Below, piece after piece: positions 57,370 through 64,000 of a stretch of DNA of 64,000 nucleotides. Position numbers and translations under genes: made by a program. This DNA comes from Trichosphaerium sp. ATCC 40318 (lineage: Eukaryota > Discosea > Flabellinia > Trichosidae), in the NCBI GenBank assembly GCA_038496445.1, contig JALMLS010000093.1:744001-808000 (forward strand), in the 5' to 3' direction. Below the pieces are notes generated by a model, which was not told the origin of the DNA, did not search any database, and was given only the letters and a program-made list of their open reading frames with translations. Within the stretch, counting starts at the first letter, position 1. Each line of letters opens with the position of its first letter.

Positions 57370-58561
57370 TCACGACTCCAATGACAATCTATGCACCCGC
57401 TTTCCAACTTTACAATATACAGCGCTTACTGATACGCTGATAGGTTTACCATTTATTTGTGAGGTGCTTTTCGTTAACAAAGGTCTAACATTTCCTACAG
57501 AAACAAAAACAAACTATCAGAAAAACCTGTCACGTGACTTTAATGATTTTAATTACATAAAAAAATCCCTTACCTAAACACCAACCAAGAGAAATATGTG
57601 GCTTCGGATTCTAGAATATAAAGTCAGCGCTAAGAGTGTTCAAAAAAAAAATTAACAACTTTACTTTGTAGTACTCTTGGAAACCGTATGTACTTAGCAC
57701 AGAGTCTATGTGTGCTATTATTTGAGTAATCTAATTAATACTGTTAATGATTCCTACACTATACAAGCGTCTCTTACCTCCTCTTTACCTTTCAGTACAT
57801 TTGCACTGATGAAGGAACGTGTTTCTTCATCATTCACATAAAATTCAAGTGTATCAAATGACAGATGAAATGTAGGCATAAAAATACTTCCAACTACATT
57901 TCGAAGCTTATCTAGAAAAGGATCTATTTGATGATGCCGAAGAGCAAATGGCCGTGCTAAACTGATGTGATACTCTTCGCAATCTAAACCCAAAATCAAC
58001 ACAAAGGAAATTGAACTTTCAGTTGCGAAAAGAAATAGCTTTTGTTGTCTTACTATCGTATTTGAAGCCAATCTCTTTGTCTTTCTTTTCCAGATCGCTC
58101 GTTAATATCAAAGCTTGAGGCTTTAGAACCTTTTCAACAATCGTTGCTTCATGTTTTACTGTGGCATATGTCAAAAAGACGCGTCAACTGTTTTAAGTGA
58201 AAGAGTTTTTGCAAAGTGCTATTACGGTCAACACATACCAGCAATGTAGATGTGAGTTGGGTAGTTCCCTGTAACATGTTTAAACGTCCGCTTTCTTCCG
58301 TCATGAGCCTCTATTGATTCCTGCTTTTCTTCTACAGATAAATAAGTTACAATGCAAGCACTCTTTTAGTCAACCAACGAAGAAGTGTGACAGCTGTGGC
58401 AGAATTCGTCTTTTTTTTAAAGGAGGCTTAATTTCGGTTACATTAACTTCTGTGTCATCAAGTATTCGCTTTTTAGTCTTTGAAGTACATACAGGCGTCT
58501 TAGCACTTGGAACTTTTTCGCTTATCTCAGATTCTGCGTACGCTGCACGAATAAGGTCCAT
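57370..58561 (-). CDS. USB1: U6 snRNA 3'-5' phosphodiesterase
   Basis: A 2H-family phosphodiesterase that trims the U6 snRNA 3' end. Six or seven exons. ATG 58561 (MDLIRAAYAESEISEKVPSA), then a basic low-complexity head, GNYPTHIYIA (the family's N-terminal strand), a helix, YHISLARPFALRHHQIDPFL (first HxS motif) and NVVGSIFMPTFHLSFDTLEF. Then come ITQIIAHIDSVLSTYGFQEY, NPKPHISLGWCLG (second HxS motif) and the final exon with VYCKVGKRVHRLSLES, stop at 57370-57372. Both catalytic His-x-Ser pairs are intact. About 290 residues, the usual length. Divergent from the next gene with 137 bp between starts. Confidence 0.92.
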
Positions 58562-58698
58562 TAATGTACAGCATAGCTAAATCACGTTTGAGAGCAGTAA
58601 CAAATGACTTTAAGACATTTAATATGTTTGACTGTCATAAGCATAAGTAAACAGCCCTGAACACCACCGCAAACTGTTGCATTGCCATCTAAGCAAAA
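58562..58698. promoter_or_regulatory. 137-bp divergent promoter, USB1 and an unknown membrane protein
   Basis: Two start codons face away from each other across 137 bp. No TATA or CACGTG is seen inside. Confidence 0.5.
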
Positions 58699-61235
58699 AT
58701 GAGCGAAGAAGAGACGCCTACGGCACACGATCCTCGCGATGATATGACAGGGCTAACAAAGGACCCAGCAAAAATGACTGATGAGGAGCTAGTACGGTGT
58801 TAATCGTAGTTTAAAGCTAAAATAGTCTAGTACGAGTTCCTTCCAGAGCTCAAGTACTTAGATTGGTATGAGAATGTATACCGTGCGTAGTACAACAATA
58901 TTAGATAATTATAAACTCACAGTGTATGCTAGCCGAGTTTGACTTTTACGAGATGATGACAGCTATGCTACGACGCAACGGTTACCCTGAGTCACAAATC
59001 GAAGGGCTGGTTGATGGAGAAAGAATGCGCAGATACAGATCCTACGAAGAAAATATGGATACAGCCCGCGACGAAGGCTCTCCGAGCATATTCTTACAGA
59101 AAAGAGGTCCAGGAAGAGAAAGAGAAAGACAGAAGCAATTAGCCAGAAAAGCTGTTGAAGTAACAGGAGACATCATCTTTCCGAATCACAGTGGACTGCA
59201 AGAATTAACGAAAAAGATAGAGAGGGCTGGTATTCCTGGTTTGGTGAGTTTATTATTAAGACATTTTAGCAGTTCTTTCTTTTTACATTTTATTCATGAC
59301 AGTGATGATTGTGTCACTTTTTTTGCTAGCTGTCAAAAAAAAATTTCAAAAACTTCTCGTACCTCCCCTAACTCTTCAAAAATAGAATAAAAACGGATTC
59401 GATATTTCGGTAATACCAGCGATAGATATGAATGCCCCTTTTGCTAATGACTATGGATCTTTTCCTGTGCCTAAAGTACCAAAGGCGGCAATCGCTGTAT
59501 TTGATTGGTTGGGTGACTCTCCAGAACAGATAGCAAGATATAAAGAGTTATTGAATATTACAGATGATAACGAAGATATGGTATCAGTAATAGAGCGTAA
59601 TAAGGATCTTTTTAGAGAACTTGAAGAAGAAAAAGTGTTAGCCGCTGTAGGACGTACGTTATTCGTGAAACTGGATATTTCAAAAAATAATCATGACTTT
59701 TTTTTTCTTTTTTGAACAAAAACTGGTTTACAACTACCCTATTGATGTCAAATAATATTTTTACATATTTAATAACATCAAATTGTTCCATTAAAGAGTC
59801 AACAGTACACGTTTCATTATTTGTGTTTTAGGCACAGAGTCTAAACCAAAACAAATTTTCCGTCTTTTATTAATTTTTATTATTCCCCATTACAAAGTAC
59901 TTGTGCATTGACTTTTGCTACAGTTCTTAGTCAAACAAAGGACTCAATAGAAGAAATAGAACCTGATAATGATGTCGAGGAATACTATGTACTCAAGCCT
60001 GAGGGAGTCGTTCTTACTACACCCGACCATGAAGAGGCTCTTCGAGCCCAACAATTCTTAGAGGTTCAAGAACCCACTTATTTGCAACGTTTTGGTGTGC
60101 AAGGTGCGGTGGACCAGGGACAGTTTTACTTCTTGGCTGCTGCAGAGACAGTGGCTAATACTTTTCTTGCTGTTGTTCCAAAAGCACAAGAACGATTTGA
60201 AGAAGCAAAAAACGATGCAATTGAAAGAGTAATGGAATCTTATCACAAGGTCATTAATTTCAGTGTTGCAAACTATGCGTATGAAAAATATATACGAACA
60301 CAGGAACGTGCTATTAAATATGTTGAAGATACAAAACAAAGGATGTTAAGTGAGACAGCTTATTTATCAGAAAAAGTGAAAAATAAAGTTATTCCCGTTA
60401 CAAAATCAACGAAAACCAGGGTGAATGATAATGGAAATACAAATGAAGGCAATATGAAGAATGAAAGGGTATCAAAGAAGGAAAAAATCCAAACAAGATT
60501 AGCAGAAGCTCCACAAGTGACTCGTACGTATTTTTTTTAATGCTTCTTTTTTCTTACTTACGGTTTTTTTTCTTTTTTAGCTGTTGACCTTAATGCTGCC
60601 TTCTTTTCAATTGCTGAGCCTATAGATATATCAAGCGTCCCTATTAAACCAGTTAAACAGGAGATCGTCCCTATTAAACTAGCTAAACAGGAGATTAAAC
60701 CAATACCTACCAAGGAACCTGTTGTCGCTCCTATTGCGACTGCAAAAGTATCTGCATTCTCAAGTGAGAACTTTGGATACATGAAAGATTCCTTTTTGTT
60801 TATGGCTCCTTTTTTGGTATGATGTTATTGATTTGTACTCGCTTGTTGTTTACAAGTATTAATAGGGAGGATACATTGCTGGTACTGCAATAACATCTCG
60901 ATTTATCACACCTACAACGTTTAAAGAAGGAACAACGGCTGCACAGATGCTTGTTTCGGTACTGTTGTTTTTTTGTTAGAAACCCGTCTCACATGCTGTA
61001 GAAAGCAAGGTATCAATTTAGAGGTGGTCTTGTTAGTGCTTTGTTGATGCCTACTGCATTATATGCTGCTGGATACTATGATCGTTGGAGACTAAGCGAG
61101 AGAATTTCAAATTTTAGTTTCTCCGAATCATACAAAGAACGTACGTAATTTTTCTTAGCTGTCTTGGTGTATGATATTCCTTCGCTCATCTCTATAATAG
61201 TACGAAGGAAAAGAGAGAAAAAGCCTCTGTTGTAA
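58699..61235 (+). CDS. Unrecognised protein with two C-terminal TM segments
   Basis: About nine exons, near 600 residues, no family recognised. The acidic N-terminus (MSEEETPTAHDPRDDM) precedes helical blocks: EFDFYEMMTAMLRRNGYPES, a KRGPGRERERQKQLARK basic helix, and FDWLGDSPEQIARYKELLNI. Further on are YLQRFGVQGAVDQGQFYFLA, an amphipathic helix of about 100 residues (AQERFEEAKNDAIERVMESY), and a repeated VPIKxxKQEI linker (three times, about 60640-60705). Near the end are two likely TM stretches: FLFMAPFLGGYIAGTAITS and GGLVSALLMPTALYAAGYY. It ends RRKREKKPLL (stop 61233-61235), a dibasic tail compatible with ER retention. An organelle-membrane location is plausible. The intron at about 59654-59921 is longer than most. 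Confidence 0.62.
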
Positions 61236-61511
61236 AAAAAATAAGAATAAAATAAAAAAATGTATATACGCCATCATAACGTTACCTACACAAAAAGACA
61301 AATGCTATCTTTAAAAAGAAGGTGGAATTTCAACTAACTAAACCGAAACAATACCTTATTACGCTTTAGCTCAGAAATTTCGTCTACTTTTAGGTTTTTT
61401 TTGTTACAAACACCAAACAAGCTGATGTGGCAGAAGTCTTGTATTTTTAATCGCTTGTAGCAATAAATAACCCGGGCTGTATCTCTTTGATTTGATTGTA
61501 CAATATACACT
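61236..61511. other. Promoter-side spacer of the R3H-SUZ gene
   Basis: A 276-bp gap between same-strand genes. AATAAAATAAAA just after the stop at 61235 is a likely poly(A) signal. No other feature. Confidence 0.5.
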
Positions 61512-64000
61512 ATGTACAATAGCCAGGAGATTTTAGATAATCCCACAGATACAACTACAATGGTACGGAGTAAATTTAAAGCTTAGGTAGAAGAAGTTCG
61601 GAATCAGCTTTGTTTATTTAATTTACGCCTAATTATCCTTCAAAAACATACTGGCGTTATCACAAAGTGATTTAGAAATTTTTTTACAAGAGATAATTCA
61701 AAAAATCAATTTCTGACGAATCTGTAGGAAGAACCAGCAGATGTAGAGCAGGAAAATCCAGTAGTTGACAGTTTCCTTCTTTCTGCATTAGCTTCACAAA
61801 GAGAACGTATGCTAATATTAAAACTCGACAGGGAGCTTGAACACTTCGTACAGAACACTGCGTACGTGCAGAAGTATTATTTTGCAACAAACAATTTTCA
61901 AAACCGAAAACGTTGCACTGAACCTTGTATTGATCCTAAATTGATTATTTATAGCGTCTCGCGTCTGCAATTTCCACCCATGTCATCTTACAATCGTATG
62001 ATCATACACAAAATGGCCCAGCACTTCAAACTCGAACACAACGTCGTTGACATTGCTAGTCCCTCATTCCCAGCGCCAAATACCCAACAAAAACGTGCCG
62101 TTGTACTTTTCAAAACTTCAGAATCCCGCACGTAAGCCATCATAATTTTCTGTTTGTTTTAAGCTTCTAGTACGTAATTACTAACATTATTTCAGCCCTG
62201 TGCTCAGATTTGCTGACCTCTACCGCGAAGAGACCAAAAAAGAGGATACAGGCGTTGTAAAGTTGCTCAAACGTAACCAAATAGTTAAAAAACCTGATTC
62301 ACGTCACCCACCAACACGAATCAAACCCAAACGCGGACCAAGTAACGGCAGCCATCCACCTACAATTTTATCTAGAGAGCCTGAAAGTGCCGTTAAACGC
62401 GATAAAACTCTAGAAGAACGCGAGGAGGAGTATGCCAAAGCGCGTGCGCGTATATTCGAAGAGTTTGAAAGTCAAAAAGCGACACTACCCACCACAGCAA
62501 GTCCTGTTCAAACGAATGCTGTCAACACAGACCCAACACCTCAAGTAGCTGATGTGCCTTCGCCTACAAAAGTTGTAGAGCTTTCAGCATCACCAACTTC
62601 TTCACCAACCACACCAAGGTCCCGTGAGAGCACACCACCTGCTCATAAACAACACAAACACAAGCAACCGAATACAAACGGTTATGCTTCAAGAAGAGCA
62701 AGTCAGACGCGAAAACAGCCTCCAAGATCCCGATCGCAACCACAACTCAATAATGATATACCTACCGCTAACGACGGATATGATACAGTGTATAACAGTG
62801 CACCTCAACCCTACGCTCAGCGTACTTCGGGTAAGTACTAATGAAGTTTTTTTTTGGAGGTTTTTGGGGTTTTTCTCACTCTTTTGCTTAGCTGCTCAGT
62901 ACTCTGGCGCAAACGCGTATGGTAGCGCAGATCAAGCTACTGCTAAGGTCATGGATCGCACATGGACTCATGGCGCCCAGGGTTCTGCACAACAGTTTAA
63001 TGTGCGAACTACCGCTTCTCCACATGAACACAATGTAAATTATGGAGAGAACTTTCAGGCTCAGTATGCCAGAAGAAAACCAGTATCATATGGCATGCAA
63101 TACAAGGTATGTGATATGTGATAGACAATCGATAGCCATTTTCTTCAGAATACAGCCAACACAGCGGCTTTTTTTTTCTTTTGATGGTTATTTCTCCAAC
63201 CAGCAAGCTGGTTAAGAAACTACATAGTGTGTAGGTGATGTAAATTTGATATGAAAAGTTTTTGTAGATTCGTTTTGATGTTTTGTTGGGGGTTTTTTTT
63301 TGATCGTTTTTTACTCATCTATCTTTGTAGAATGGTAATGCACCAACTGCTTACCAAGGCCATGTAAATCACGGACAAAATCAATGGCATTATGGTAATA
63401 ATATGTATAATCAAGAGGCAGCAGCAATACATTACCAGAATCAAGCTCAAATGACACCAGAAGAACAAAATCAGGCTTGGACGCAACATTATATGGAAAG
63501 AGGGTATCATCCTGGATTTTGTTGGGATGGATCTTCAAGCCAGTATCCAGTTCAAGGAAACATGCCGTACGTCTTTTTTTTAACCGTGCTACTTTTTTGG
63601 TTGAAGTTCATTGTCTTATTGGGTGTTTTTGTAGTAGCGGAATGTATGCTAATAATGAAGCTGTTTACTATTCTCAGATGGCTCAGCGTCAAGCAATGCA
63701 ATCAAACGCAAATAGAGCTTATGCCACACAAACGCCTTTATCGCAAGGTATGGGTGGTCATTCACAGCGTGATCAAATGGCTTGGCAAGATCAGGCTCAA
63801 AGTACGCACAAAAAAAGAGAGAACCTGATTTGTTTGAGAGCTTGGCTTGGTTACTTATCCTTACCCGTAGATGCCTACCAAGCTCAAGTATGGGCTGCTC
63901 AAAACCAAGGGTATAATGCATATAACGTTGGCATGCGTCAACAGACCATGCCTTATCACGCCGGATTTAATCAAGCTGCCATGTTTCATAGACGATCTGA
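61512..64000 (+). CDS. R3H-SUZ RNA-binding protein (R3HDM/ARPP21/encore type), 3' end outside window
   Basis: A cytoplasmic RNA-binding protein. Exon 1 (61512-61562) encodes MYNSQEILDNPTDTTTM. Exon 2 (61728-) encodes an acidic stretch and LASQRERMLILKLDRELEHF, then an in-phase intron to SRLQFPPMSSYNRMIIHKMA, i.e. an R3H domain (R...PP-S-YNR-..H-.A). A SUZ domain follows about 62400 (LSREPESAVKRDKTLEEREE, then EYAKARARIFEEFES). The long C-terminal region is Pro/Ser/Thr- then Gln/Asn/Tyr/Met-rich (NMYNQEAAAIHYQNQAQM), resembling a prion-like, condensate-forming tail. It continues past base 64000 in frame (YQAQVWAAQNQGYNAYNVGM). R3H-SUZ proteins bind mRNA and affect stability or translation. Confidence 0.88.

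Noticed and set aside
1-64000. tRNA, rRNA, CRISPR or prokaryotic operon features
   Set aside because: None seen: no cloverleaf A/B boxes or rRNA-like stretches were recognised, and the gene structure is eukaryotic throughout.

Overview
This window is nuclear DNA from a compact, intron-rich unicellular eukaryote. It is AT-rich (about 38% G+C by eye). Almost every gene is cut by short introns of about 35-100 nt with GTACGT or GTAAGT donors, genes are tightly packed on both strands, and the products are eukaryotic (ROCO kinase, bHLH, HMG-box, PARG, USB1, R3H-SUZ). A ROCO kinase, a bHLH factor and a giant-virus-like MORN repeat gene together suggest an Amorphea protist, perhaps an amoeba. I cannot name the species. 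All exon joins were read by hand from frame continuity and GT/GC...AG signals.

1-18,400 holds housekeeping and signalling genes: a ROCO (LRR-Roc-COR-kinase) protein with a Pro/Gln-rich repeat N-terminus, a coiled-coil/SPRY protein whose first intron carries a hAT-like MITE, an F-box protein, a mitochondrial carrier, a bHLH factor predicted to bind CACGTG, a short-chain dehydrogenase, CMSS1, and a BRCT-HMG-box-WGR protein with two heat-shock-element-like sites upstream. The palindrome CACGTG is strongly over-represented (about 50 sites seen) across the window.

18,400-40,420 is an accessory region built around six tandem, same-strand genes for type I membrane proteins. Five carry a LamG-like ectodomain. 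The first has an unrelated ectodomain. All six share a C-terminal cassette: a Pro/Thr stalk, a Cys-containing beta-rich domain, one TM helix and a very short tail. The array includes broken copies, a fragment of the first gene's 5' end in inverted orientation, a nearly identical gene pair and stalks of different length. Two intronless genes sit among them: an HTTM-domain membrane protein and an F-box-like/MORN-variant protein that also has a decayed relative nearby. Both look laterally acquired.

40,745-64,000 returns to conserved genes: PARG, which shares an 86-bp divergent promoter region with a VPS9-like gene; a very large scaffold with beta-grasp and SAM domains, coiled coils, PPVPP runs and four WPxLR motifs; USB1, divergent from an unrecognised membrane protein; and an R3H-SUZ RNA-binding protein that runs off the end. 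PARG and the WGR protein in one window suggest an active ADP-ribosylation pathway, but nothing else links them.
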